A stretch of DNA of 64,000 nt from VXNE01 sp965205735 (GTDB lineage: Bacteria > Pseudomonadota > Gammaproteobacteria > Pseudomonadales > Azotimanducaceae): assembly GCA_965205735.1 (NCBI GenBank), contig OZ242179.1, positions 2,294,001-2,358,000 of the forward strand. Direction: 5' to 3'. Under the pieces are notes generated by a model. The model saw only the letters and a list, made by a program, of their open reading frames with translations, had not been told where the DNA came from and made no database searches. Below are positions 25,961-36,800 of the stretch, piece after piece (position 1 is the stretch's first letter; each line of letters starts with the position of its first letter). The position numbers and the translations under genes are program-made.

Positions 25961-28900
25961 CTACTGATTCGGCACCATGCTGTGCACGGCGGAGCAGTTA
26001 TTGTCGGTGTTTTTCTCGCCGGCCACGGGTCCGGCGCATGCGTAGAAGTAAGGGTGCCCAAGCCATCGTTGGCTGGCACTAAAGTACTCCCGGTAGCTTG
26101 CTTTCTCCTCGGGGGCGAGCGACGGCAAAAGGGTGTTCTTGGGCGAGATCGGCACGTCGTCCGCCGACTTCACGGCGTCAGGCGAGCAGTAGTAGATCAG
26201 GCGGGCCGGCGCCGCCCTCAGAGAACCCACGTTGGTCACCGTCGGGTAGAGCGTGTACTCCTCCGCCGTGGCCGTCACCGCCAGATCCGGCAGCAACCCG
26301 CCAGCACCCACCTCCAACTCCACCGCCGCCGAGCAGTTGTTCGAAGTGTCGGTCTCGTCCAACTGGGGCGCCGCGCACAGTCCGTAATAGTACGTGCCCT
26401 CCTGCTGCGGGAGTTGCACGAACTTGCTCCGCAGGGCGACGCCACCTGGCTCCAGTCGGCGGAAGATATTGACGCCCAAGTAGTCGTCGGACCACGTGAT
26501 CGTACCGTCGTCCGAATGGAGCCAGTGCACGTAGACCAACGGGTCGGTGTCGGCGTTGCCGACGTTGCGCGCCTCACCGACCAAACGAACCATCGTCCCC
26601 GGAGACAGCACCGAGCCTTCCACCATCGACCACGCCGACATCGTCACGTCCGGCCCACGACGAGCCGGCTCGGACACGGTGACCGCCACCGCCGCCGAGC
26701 AGTTATTCGCAGTTTCCGTCTCGTCCGCCACCGCGTCCACGCACGCGCCGTAGTAGTACGTGCCCGCCGTCGACGGCGCCGTCAGCGTGATCGACTCCGT
26801 ACTCATGCCCGAAGCGGCCAGCCCTTCCACCGCGTCCGCGCCTTCCTCCGTGTCCGCTGTCGTGATCGTCGCATCCGTCGAGTTGTAGTAGCGCAGCGTC
26901 GTCGCCTGGGCTTGCGCGCCGCCCCGGTTGCGCACCGTTGCCGTCAGCGTGAACGACTCCCCGAGCTCCAGCGCCGCATCGCTCAGCGTCGCCGCCACCG
27001 CGAGGTCCGGGCGTCGCGGCGGCTCCGTCACCGTCACCGCCGCCGCCACCGCCGCCGAGCAGTTATTCGCAGTTTCCGTCTCGTCCGCCACCGCGTCCAC
27101 GCACGCGCCGTAGTAGTACGTGCCCGCCGTCGACGGCGCGGTCAGCGTGATCGACTCCGTACTCGTGCCCGAAGCGGCCAGCCCTTCCACCGCGTCCGCG
27201 CCTTCCTCCGTGTCCGCTGTCGTGATCGTCGCATCCGTCGAGCGGTAGTAGCGCAGCGTCGTCGCCTGGGCTTGCGCGCCGCCCCGGTTGCGCACCGTTG
27301 CCGACAGCGTGAACGACTCCCCGGGATCCAGCGCCGCATCGCTCAGCGTCGCCGCCACCGCGAGGTCCGGGCGTCGCGGCGGCTCCGTCACCGTCACCGC
27401 CACTCCCGTTGAGCAGTTGTTCGCGGTGTTCGTCTCCCCCGCCACCGCGTCCGCGCACGCGCCGTAGTAGTACGTGCCCGCCGCCGTCGGCGCGTTCCAG
27501 CGTCAGCCGCCACTCCGGGCGTGCGTCCGTCACCGTCACCGCCACTCCCTGAGTTGTTCGCGGTGTTCGTCTCCCCCGCCACCGCGTCCGCGCACGCGCC
27601 GTAGTAGTACGTGCCCGCCGCCGTCGGCGCGTTCAGCGTCAGCGACTCTGCGCTGATCTCCCCCGCCGCCAGCGCGGCCACCGCATCCGCGCCCAGCTCC
27701 GCGTCCCCCGCCGTGATCGACGCGTCCGCCGAGCGGTGGTAGCGCAGCGTCGTCGCCGAGGCCTCGCCGCCCCGGTTGCCCACCGTCGCCGTCAGCTCGA
27801 ACGCCTCCCCGGGCGACAACTCCGCTTCGCTCGCCGACGCCGCCACCCAAAGGTCCGGCCGCCCCCGCGCCGCGGCGTCGATCACCTCCGTGCGCGGCGG
27901 CGCTCCCGCCGGACGCCCGCGGCGCGACACGTCCGACAGCATGCCTCCGGATCCCCGCACCAGGCTCAGCACGTCGATCTCGCGATCCGCCTCCAGTCGC
28001 AGCCGCCAGCTCCCGCTGCCCGCGCCCAGCGCTCCGAGCAGCCCCGCTTCGCCTTCCGCAAGCGCCGTCGCCGTCAGCGTCCGCGCGGACCAGGGCGCGA
28101 GCGTCAGCTCCACCGCGCCTCCCGAAGACCCCGCGTCGTCCGTGCCCGACAGCCGAACCTCCGCCGGCGCCCCGCCCGCGTTCAGCAGCCGAACCTCGCC
28201 CGACGCGCCCCACAGCAGCGCCTCGTAGCGCATCCCGCTCTCCGTCTCCACTCCCGACGTGCCGCGCAGCGCCGACAGCGGACCCGACGCCGTGTCCACG
28301 TACGACAGCAACTCGATATCCGACTCGCTCGAAAGCTCCAGCCACCAGTCGCCCTCGCCCGGGCCCGTGCTCCCCGTCAGACCCTTCTCCGCGCTGCCCC
28401 GCTCGAGGTCCGAAGAGTCGAACTGCCCCGACGCTTCTCCCGCCAGCGTCAGCTCCAACCTCTCGTACGCGCGGTCCGTCGCGTCGTACGCATCGATCGA
28501 CACCTCCGCCGACGCCGCCGAACGGTTCACCACCCGGACCAGCCCGCGACGCCCGTCTCCGTCCGACGCCGACGGAAACAGCGGAACCCGGTGAAAGCCT
28601 CCACGCGACATGCCCCCGGGAACGCTCGACAGAACGCCGAATCCGTCCAGCAGCAGGTTCGTCGCGTAAGCCGACCCGCGCTCCGCCTCTAGAAACAGGC
28701 GCCACTTGCCGGCGCCGTCACCCAGCGATCCCGAAAGCCCCGCCGCCGATCCGCTCTCCAGCTCCGACGCCGCGTAGCCACGCGCCTCCCACGGCCCCAG
28801 TTCCGCCGTCACCGGACCTGCCGCCCGGCCCGCGTCGTCCACTCCGCGCACTCTCACGGTCGCGGGCTCGCCGCGGGCGTTCGCCAGCCGCAGCACGCTC

Positions 28901-29436
28901 CGACGCGGATCGCCGCCGGGGTTGAAGAACGGCAGCTCGACGTCACCCGACAGCAGCACGGCGTCGTGCAGAGCAGTCAGAAAACCTTCCGACCGCGCGT
29001 ACGCCCGCGCCTCGATGTCCAGCTCCGTCGTCAGCTCCAGGCGCCAGTCACCCTCGCCCGGTCCCGTCCCCGCCAGACCCGGCGCCGTGTCTCCCGACTC
29101 CATCGCCGCCATCTCGAACTCGACCGCCGCCATCGCCCCCAGCGTCAGCAGACCCGCCTCGACTCGCTGACCCGCGTCGTCCACCGCCACCACCCGAACC
29201 TCGCCCAACCGCGGCGATCGGCTCTCGATGCGGACCACGCCCGCGTGCCCCTCCGCCGCCGCCGACGGCGCGTACGGCACCGTGTGCACCTCCTCCGCGC
29301 ACCAGGCGAACGTCCCGAACAGCGTCGCCGCGCGCAGTCCGACCAATCCAGCCCGGAGCTGCCCTCGCCAGCCGGGTGACGACGACGGGCGGCGCACTCC
29401 GCCCACGTGCCGCCCCCGGCGCAGGAGACCCGTCAC
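25961..29436 (-). pseudogene. P5: CARDB-repeat protein, broken in the first CARDB repeats
   Basis: The N-terminal half (29436 to about 27550) is intact: leader GLRAATLFGTFAWCAEE, four N-domains nearly identical to P6, and the first CARDB repeat up to ETNTANN. Near 27545 five bases are missing compared with P6 and P10, and at 27480-27530 a second repeat is truncated, leaving only its YYYGACADAV end. The frame resumes at 27445 and continues through four further CARDB-type repeats to 25961, ending NNCSAVHSMVPNQ. The last two repeats are diverged. GTG 29436 is homologous to the P2 start, but an open frame extends upstream to ATG 30012 through a PAS-like fragment. Confidence 0.72.
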
Positions 29437-29512
29437 TGCACCGTCACGCTGCGCGAGGGAGTGCAGTTGTTGGTCGTGTCCGACTCGCCCTCCACCACGT
29501 CCGCGCAGCCCT
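29433..29512 (-). pseudogene. Residual P3-type C-terminal tail
   Basis: In one frame this encodes DVVEGESDTTNNCTPSRSVTVQ-stop, homologous to the last 25 codons of P3 (19663-19742). As between P3 and P2, the stop overlaps the GTG of the following gene (P5). The homology stops abruptly at 29512, where sensor-kinase-like sequence begins, which marks a recombination breakpoint. Confidence 0.7.
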
Positions 29513-30012
29513 CGTGGCGAGTAGTGCTCGCCGAGCAGCGCTTCCTTTCCGTAGCCGAGCGGGCGCTTGACCGTGTCGTTGACGAAAAGGAATCGGCCAT
29601 CGGCGCCGAGGAGGAACACCAGGTCGGGGGAACGGTCGAGCATGATCTGGTGCAGCATTCCAGCCCGGCTGCCCCAGTGGAGATTCTTCGCGTTCCGAGG
29701 CGGCTCGCCGGAGACGACCGCGTGCAGATGGCGCAAAGTCGTCACGCCGTTTTGTTGTTTTGAGGAGCTGACGGAGACCAGGGAGAGCGTTCGCCGGACG
29801 CCAACTCGACGAGCCGAATGCCCTATCTGATCCTCGATGCCCGCTACGAGAAGGTCCGGGACAACGGCGTCCGCTCCCAGGCGGTCCAGCAGCGCGTCGC
29901 GCATGCCGGTCAGCCCCGTCGTGGACGGCGCCGTCACCTCGATCAATTGGTCGCTGCTGCCCGCATCCGCAAGGGCAGCCAAGGTGTCCGCGCCCATCGA
30001 TGTATCCGCCAT
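29513..30012 (-). pseudogene. Chimera: CARDB fragment joined to PAS-domain sensor fragment
   Basis: ATG 30012 has an AGGAG ribosome-binding site that overlaps the P6 stop. The first ~33 residues (MGADTLAALADAGSS...VTAPSTTG) are the middle of a CARDB repeat. The frame then passes into unrelated sequence ending in a PAS domain: LDRSPDLVFLLGADGRFLFVNDTVKRPLGYGKEALLGE. PAS domains occur in signalling proteins, so this is a captured piece of a cytoplasmic sensor gene. The open frame continues into P5, so a PAS-leader fusion could in principle be translated, but the PAS part would sit in front of a signal sequence. Confidence 0.65.
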
Positions 30013-30023
30013 TCGGAGCACTC

Positions 30024-33000
30024 CTACTGCCTGAATACGCCGGACACGTTGTTGTCGATATCCATCTCGCCTACAACGGGCTGAACCCAAGCGTACAATT
30101 CGTGTGGGACGGAGACATCCTTGCGCTCGAAGATCATGCTCTCCCCCGGCTCGAGCGGCGGCACGGTTTGGATTGGGCCCCATCTAAGCTCCTGCCCCGG
30201 ATGCGGCTCCCCAAGATCGACCGTGCAGTAGATGCCCAGCATTGTCCCCGCCGACCGCCCTGTCCCGACGTTGGTCACCGTCAAGGTCAACGCGCCGTCT
30301 CCGTCCCAGGCGCCCGCGACTGTCACCGTCAAGTCCGGCGGCGGCGCCAGCGCCCGTATTGTCACCTCCGCCGCCGAGCAGTTGTTCGACGTGTCCGACT
30401 CGTCCGGCACGGCTTCCGCGCACGCGATTAAGTAATAGGTTCCTGGTCGCCGCAGTGCCGCAAAGCTCTGCTCCAGCGTCGCCGACCTACCCACCTCCAG
30501 CGACGGCACGCTGGCAATGGCCTGGAAGCCTGACCACGACATCGGTGTCTCGTTGTTATCTGAGAGGAACCAACGCAAATAGGTCTTCGACGCATCCGCA
30601 CCGCCACGGTTGCGCACCTCCGCCTCCACGAGGACATCCGCGCCAATTCCCACCACCGGATGGTCCGTGCTCGCCGACACCACCAGGTCAGGCCCCGGCG
30701 GAACCGCCAGCACCGTCACCTCCACCGCCTCCGAGCAGTTGTCCGCCGTATCCGACTCGCCCTCCACCGGGTCCACGCACGCCCCGTAGTAGTACGTGCC
30801 CGAGGTCGACGGAGCCATCAGCGTGGCCGATTCGGGACTGCTGCCGGCAGTGCCGAGGCTTGTCACGGGGTCGGTATCGACCTGCGTGTCGGCGCTGGAA
30901 ACGGTAGCGTCCGATGAGCGATAGTAGCGCAGAGTCGACGATGTGGAGGCGGAGTCCCCGAGGTTGCGCACGGTCGCCGAGAACGTGAACGTCACTCCAG
31001 GGTCCGGCCGGGCATCGCTCACCGCGGGCGACGCGACTGCCAGGTTGGGGTGGGTGACGGGCACCGCAATCCGGATTTCTACCGATGACGAGCAATTGTT
31101 GGTCGTGTCGTACTCGTCCGGCACCGCATCCACGCATGCGCCGTAGTAATAGATGCCCGAGGTCGACGGCGCCGTCAGCGCGATCGATTCCGCGCTCGAA
31201 CCGGAAGCGGCCAGTTCATCCACCGCGTCGGTGCCTTCTTCCGTGTCCGATGTCGTGATCGTGGCGTCCGTCGACCGGTAGTAGCGCAGCGTCGTCGCCC
31301 GCGCGTCCGCGCCGCCGCGGTTGCGCACCGCCGCCGCCAGACTGAACGACGCCCCGGGCTCGAGCGCCGCATAGCTCGGCGTCGCCGTCACCGCCAGGTC
31401 CGGCTGCCGCGGCGGCTCCGTCACCTTCACCGCCACCGCCGCCGAGCAGTTGTTCGAGGTGTTCGTCTCCTCCGCCACCGCGTCCGCGCACGCGCCGTAG
31501 TAGTACGTGCCCGGCGCCGTCGGCGCGTTCAGCGTCAGTGACTCGGCGCTGGTCGCCCCCGCCGCCAGCTCGGCCACCGCATCCGTGCCCGCCTCCGCGT
31601 CCCCCGCCGTGATCGACGCGTCCGCCGAGCGGTAGTAGCGCAGCGTCGTCGCCGAGGCATCGCCGCCCCGGTTGCCCACCGTCGCCGTCAGCTCGAACGC
31701 CTCCCCGGGGGACAACTCCGCTTCGCTTGCCGACGCCCTTACTTCAAGATCCGGTTGCGCCGGCGGCTCCCGCACCGTCACCGCCACTCCCGTTGAGCAG
31801 TTGTTCGCGGTGTTCGTCTCCTCCGCCACCGCGTCCGCGCACGCGCCGTAGTAGTACGTGCCCGGCGCCGTCGGCGCGTTCAGCGTCAGCGACTCTGCGC
31901 TGATCTCCCCCGCCGCCAGCGCGGCCACCGCGTCCGCGCCCACCTCCGCGTCCGCCGCCGTGATCGACGCGTCCGCCGAGCGGTGGTAGCGCAGCGTCGT
32001 CGCCGAGGCCTCGCCGCCCCGGTTGCCCACCGTCGCCGCCAGCTCGAACGCCTCCCCGGGCGACAACTCCGCTTCGCTCGCCGACGCCGCCACCCAAAGG
32101 TCCGGCCGCCCCCGCGCCGCGGCGTCGATCACCTCCGTGCGCGGCGGCGCTCCCGCCGGACGCCCGCGGCGCGACACGTCCGACAGCATGCCTCCGGATC
32201 CCCGCACCAGGCTCAGCACGTCGATCTCGCGATCCGCCTCCAGTCGCAGCCGCCAGCTCCCGCTGCCCGCGCCCAGCGCTCCGAGCAGCCCCGCTTCGCC
32301 TTCCGCAAGCGCCGTCGCCGTCAGCGTCCGCGCGGACCAGGGCGCGAGCGTCAGCTCCGCCGCGCCTCCCGAAGACCCCGCGTCGTCCGTGCCCGACAGC
32401 CGAACCTCCGCCGGCGCCCCGCCCGCGTTCAGCAGCCGAACCTCGCCCGACGCGCCCCACAGCAGCGCCTCGTAGCGCATCCCGCTCTCCGTCTCCACTC
32501 CCGACGTGCCGCGCAGCGCCGACAGCGGACCCGACGCCGTGTCCACGTACGACAGCAACTCGATATCCGACTCGCTCGAAAGCTCCAGCCACCAGTCGCC
32601 CTCGCCCGGGCCCGTGCTCCCCGTCAGACCCTTCTCCGCGCTGCCCCGCTCGAGGTCCGAAGAGTCGAACTGCCCCGACGCTTCTCCCGCCAGCGTCAGC
32701 TCCAACCTCTCGTACGCGCGGTCCGTCGCGTCGTACGCATCGATCGACACCTCCGCCGACGCCGCCGAACGGTTCACCACCCGGACCAGCCCGCGACGCC
32801 CGTCTCCGTCCGACGCCGACGGAAACAGCGGAACCCGGTGAAAGCCTCCACGCGACATGCCCCCGGGCACGCTCGACAACACCCCCAATCCGTCCAGCAG
32901 CAGGTTCGTCGCGTAAGCCGATCCCCGATCGGCCGAAAGCGTCAGGCGCCACCTGCCATCGCCGTCGCCGAGCGATCCCGTCAGTCCCGCCGCCGATCCG

Positions 33001-33593
33001 CTCTCCAGCTCCGACGCCGCGTAGCCGCGCGCCTCCCACGCCCCCAGCTCCGCCGTCACCGGACCTGCCGCCCGGCCCGCGTCGTCCACTCCGCGCACTC
33101 TCACCGTCGCCGGCTCGCCGCGGGCGTTCGCCAGCCGCAGCACGCTCCGACGCGGATCGCCGCCGGGGTTGAAGAACGGCAGCTCGACGTCACCCGACAG
33201 CAGCACGGCGTCGTGCAGAGCAGTCAGAAAACCTTCCGACCGCGCGTACGCCCGCGCCTCGATGTCCAGCTCCGTCGTCAGTTCCAGGCGCCAGTCACCT
33301 TCGCCCGGCCCCGTCCCCGCCAGACCCGGCGCCGCGTCCCCCGACTCCATCGCCGCCATCTCGAACTCCACCGCCGCGCCCGCGCCCAGCGTCAGTCGCC
33401 CCGCCTCCACTCGCTGCCCGGCGTCGTCCACCGCCACCACCCGCACCTCGCCCGATCGCGGCGACCGGCTCTCGATCCGCACCAGCCCCGCATACCCCTC
33501 CGACGACGCCGACGGCACGTACGGAACCGTGTGCGCCTCCTCCGCGCACCACGCGCACGTCCCACACACCGCCACCGCCATCCGCGCGAACAT
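30024..33593 (-). CDS. P6: secreted CARDB-repeat protein
   Basis: 1189 residues from ATG 33593 (MFARMAVAVCGTCAWCAEE signal peptide). The frame is open to 33878, where an ATG overlaps the P7 stop; a longer N-terminus is possible, because P8 and P10 must start upstream of this position. Four N-terminal domains (to SDVSRRG) are followed by six CARDB-type repeats. The last repeat is atypical: GIYCTVDLGEPHPGQ, a terminal DNNVSGVFRQ and no NNC. The N-domains are nearly identical to those of P5, while the second domain (GDGRWRLTLSADRGS) matches P8. Probably exported and surface-exposed, with unknown ligand. Confidence 0.82.
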   Translation of the reverse strand: MFARMAVAVCGTCAWCAEEAHTVPYVPSASSEGYAGLVRIESRSPRSGEVRVVAVDDAGQRVEAGRLTLGAGAAVEFEMAAMESGDAAPGLAGTGPGEGDWRLELTTELDIEARAYARSEGFLTALHDAVLLSGDVELPFFNPGGDPRRSVLRLANARGEPATVRVRGVDDAGRAAGPVTAELGAWEARGYAASELESGSAAGLTGSLGDGDGRWRLTLSADRGSAYATNLLLDGLGVLSSVPGGMSRGGFHRVPLFPSASDGDGRRGLVRVVNRSAASAEVSIDAYDATDRAYERLELTLAGEASGQFDSSDLERGSAEKGLTGSTGPGEGDWWLELSSESDIELLSYVDTASGPLSALRGTSGVETESGMRYEALLWGASGEVRLLNAGGAPAEVRLSGTDDAGSSGGAAELTLAPWSARTLTATALAEGEAGLLGALGAGSGSWRLRLEADREIDVLSLVRGSGGMLSDVSRRGRPAGAPPRTEVIDAAARGRPDLWVAASASEAELSPGEAFELAATVGNRGGEASATTLRYHRSADASITAADAEVGADAVAALAAGEISAESLTLNAPTAPGTYYYGACADAVAEETNTANNCSTGVAVTVREPPAQPDLEVRASASEAELSPGEAFELTATVGNRGGDASATTLRYYRSADASITAGDAEAGTDAVAELAAGATSAESLTLNAPTAPGTYYYGACADAVAEETNTSNNCSAAVAVKVTEPPRQPDLAVTATPSYAALEPGASFSLAAAVRNRGGADARATTLRYYRSTDATITTSDTEEGTDAVDELAASGSSAESIALTAPSTSGIYYYGACVDAVPDEYDTTNNCSSSVEIRIAVPVTHPNLAVASPAVSDARPDPGVTFTFSATVRNLGDSASTSSTLRYYRSSDATVSSADTQVDTDPVTSLGTAGSSPESATLMAPSTSGTYYYGACVDPVEGESDTADNCSEAVEVTVLAVPPGPDLVVSASTDHPVVGIGADVLVEAEVRNRGGADASKTYLRWFLSDNNETPMSWSGFQAIASVPSLEVGRSATLEQSFAALRRPGTYYLIACAEAVPDESDTSNNCSAAEVTIRALAPPPDLTVTVAGAWDGDGALTLTVTNVGTGRSAGTMLGIYCTVDLGEPHPGQELRWGPIQTVPPLEPGESMIFERKDVSVPHELYAWVQPVVGEMDIDNNVSGVFRQ

Positions 33594-33870
33594 GCGCCGC
33601 GTCGACCATCCGACAGCGGCGCAACGACCGTTTCCGCCGATCCCTGCGCCAACGCCCCGCCGCAACAGGGCGCCACCCCGAACGCACGCAGCCGGCGCCA
33701 GCCGCGCCGCCCATCCGCGTACACCCGCCCGGCAATGCTTCTGGACTGAGGGCTCCCGGCCCGGTTCGCCCGCCTCTCGCCACTCGACCGAATCGCACTC
33801 AACCCCAAGCTGATCGAGACTTCCTCGAACGCCCGAACGATCTCGCACGAAACGACCCGGGGCGGCCACG

Positions 33871-36800
33871 TTAGCCATCGATTCTCACCACGATCGGGGG
33901 ATCGGTGCAGTTGTCCTCGGTGTTCAGCTCGTCCGGGACAGGGTCGAGGCACAAGCTGTGGTAGTACGTGCCTGGCTCAGATGGCTTGGGCCAGCATCGC
34001 CCGGACCCCCGCTCTAATGCCAGACCGCTATTGCGGTCCGCCCTCGCCTTCGGCGTCCCGAGAGGGCCCACACGGAAATTACTCAATTCGTCATCCTCGG
34101 AAACGTCCTCCGGGTCTGTGGAGCGGTAGTAGCGAGCGGTTGTAAAGCCATAGAAATGCGCGGTGCCGTCGTTCCGTATCCTGACGCCGGTCTGGTAGGA
34201 GCTCGGCCTGCATGACACCCCGCCATCCGGCGAGAACGCCGTGATGATCAGGTTCGGGCCGATTAGCCGCTGGACATCGAGTGTCGCCGGCGAAGAGCAG
34301 TTGTTCGACGTGTCCGACTCGTCCGCCGCCGCGTCCGCGCACGCTCCGTAGTAGTACGTGCCCGGCGTCGTCGGCGCGTTCAGCGTCAGCGACCCGGCGC
34401 CGTCCGCCCCCGCCGCCAGCGCGCCCACCGCATCCGTGCCCACTTCCGCATCCGAGGTCGAGATGCTCGCGTCCGACGACCGGTAGTAACGCAGCGTCGT
34501 CGCCGCCGAGGCCGCGCCGCCCCGGTTGCGCACCGCCGTCTCCAGACTGAACGTCTCACCGGGATCCACCACCGCATCGCTCAGCGTCGCCGTCACCACC
34601 AGGTCCGGCCCCGGCGGCGGCTCCCGCACCGTCAGCGCCACCGCCGCCGAGCAGTTGTTCGCGGTGTTCGTCTCCTCCGCCACCGCGTCCGCGCACGCTC
34701 CGTAGTAGTACGTGCCCGGCGTCGTCGGCGCGCTCAGCGTCAGCGACCCGGCGCCGTCCGCCCCCGCCGCCAGCGCGCCCACCGCATCCGTGCCCACTTC
34801 CGCATCCGAGGTCGCGATGCTCGCGTCCGACGACCGGTAGTAACGCAGCGTCGTCGCCGCCGAGGCCGCGCCGCCCCGGTTGCGCACCCCCGTCTCCAGA
34901 CTGAACGTCTCACCGGGATCCACCACCGCATCGCTCAGCATCGCCGTCACCACCAGATCCGGCCCCGGCGGCGGCTCCCGCACCGTCAGCGCCACCGCCG
35001 CCGAGCAGTTGTTCGCGGTGTTCGTCTCCTCCGCCACCGCGTCCACGCACGCGCCGTAGTAGTACGTGCCCGGCGTCGTCGGCGCGCTCAGCGTCAGCGA
35101 CCCGGCGCCGTCCGCCCCCGCCGCCAGCGCGCCCACCGCATCCGTGCCCACTTCCGCATCCGAGGTCGCGATGCTCGCGTCCGACGACCGGTAGTACCGC
35201 AACGTTGTCGACGACGAAGCCGCGCCGCCCCGGTTGCGCACCGTCGCCCGCAGTTCGAAACTCCCGCCGGGCGCCACCTCCCCGTCCGGCACCACCACCG
35301 CCACCGCGAGGTCCGGCCGCGCCTCCACCGTCACCGCTACCGCCGCCGAGCAGTTGTTCGACGTGATGGACTCCTCCGGCACCGCGTCCGCGCACGCACC
35401 GTAGTAATACGTGCCGGGCTCCGACGGCGCCGCCAGCTCACGCGACAACGTCTCGAAGCCACCCGCCGCCAGCGCCGCCACTCCGTCCGCGCCCAGCCCG
35501 GTGTCCGACGGAGCGATCATGCCGTCCTCCGAACGGTAGTAGCGCAGCATCGTCGCCGGCGCATCCCCGCGGCCTTGGTTGCTTACCCTCGCCGCGAGCC
35601 TGAAAGACTCCTCGGGCTCGACCGCCGACTCGCTCAGGGTCGCCGCCACCGCCAGGTCCGGCCGCCGCGGCGGCTCCCGCACCGTCACCGCAATCGCCGC
35701 CGAGCAGTTGTTCGACGTGTCCGACTCGTCCGCCACCGCGTCCGCGCACGCTCCGTAGTAGTACGTGCCCGGCGTCGTCGGCGCGCTCAGCGTCAGCGAC
35801 CCGGCGCCGTCCGCCCCCGCCGCCAGCGCGCCCACCGCATCCGTGCCCAGTTCCGCATCCGAGGTCGAGATGTTCGCGTCCAACGACCGGTAGTAACGCA
35901 ACGTCGTCGACGACGAAGCCGCGTCTCCGACATTGCGCACCGTCGCCCGCAGATTCAAACTCCCGCCGGGCGCCACCTCCCCGTCCGGCACCGCTACCGC
36001 CACCGCGAGATCCGGCCGCGCCTCCACCGTCACCGCTACCGCCGCCGAGCAGTTGTTCGCCGTGTTCGTCTCCTCCGGCACCGCGTCCGCGCACGCACCG
36101 TAGTAATACGTGCCGGGCTCCGACGGCGCATTCAGCGCCAGCGATGTCGCGACCGCGCCCGCCCGAGCAAGCGCGGCCACCGCAGTTGTCTCCACCTCGG
36201 TATCCGCGGTCGTGATCGCCGCGTCCGACGACCGGTAGTAGCGCAGCGTCGTCGCCGGCGCCGCGACCCCGCCCGCGTTACGAACCGTCGCCCGCAGCGT
36301 GAACACCTCGCCCGGCGCCAACGCGCCAGCGGGCGCGCCCACCGCCGCCACAAGGTCCGCCCCCGCTGCCGTCGCATCGATCACGTCCGTGCGCGGCGGC
36401 GCGCCCGCAGGCCTCCCCCGCCGCGACACGTCCGACAGCATCCCGCCCGCTCCGCGCACCAGGCTCAGCACATCGATCTCGCCGTCCGACTCCAGACTCA
36501 AACGCCAGCTACCGGTCCCCGAGCCCAGCGCGCCACGCAGACCCCCTTCGCCTTCCGACAGCATTCCCCACGCCAGCGTCCGCGCGACCCACGGCTCCAA
36601 CGTCACCTCCACTGGTCCTCCCGGCGCGCCCCCGTCGTCCGTGCCCGACACGCGCACCTCCACCATTTCGCCGCCCGCGTTCAGCAGCCGCAGCTCGCTT
36701 GCTTCGCCCGACAGCAGCACCGCCTGGTAGCGCATCCCCGTCGCCGTCTCGACTCCCGCCGTGCCGCGCAACGCCGACAGCGGACCCGACGCCGTGTCCA

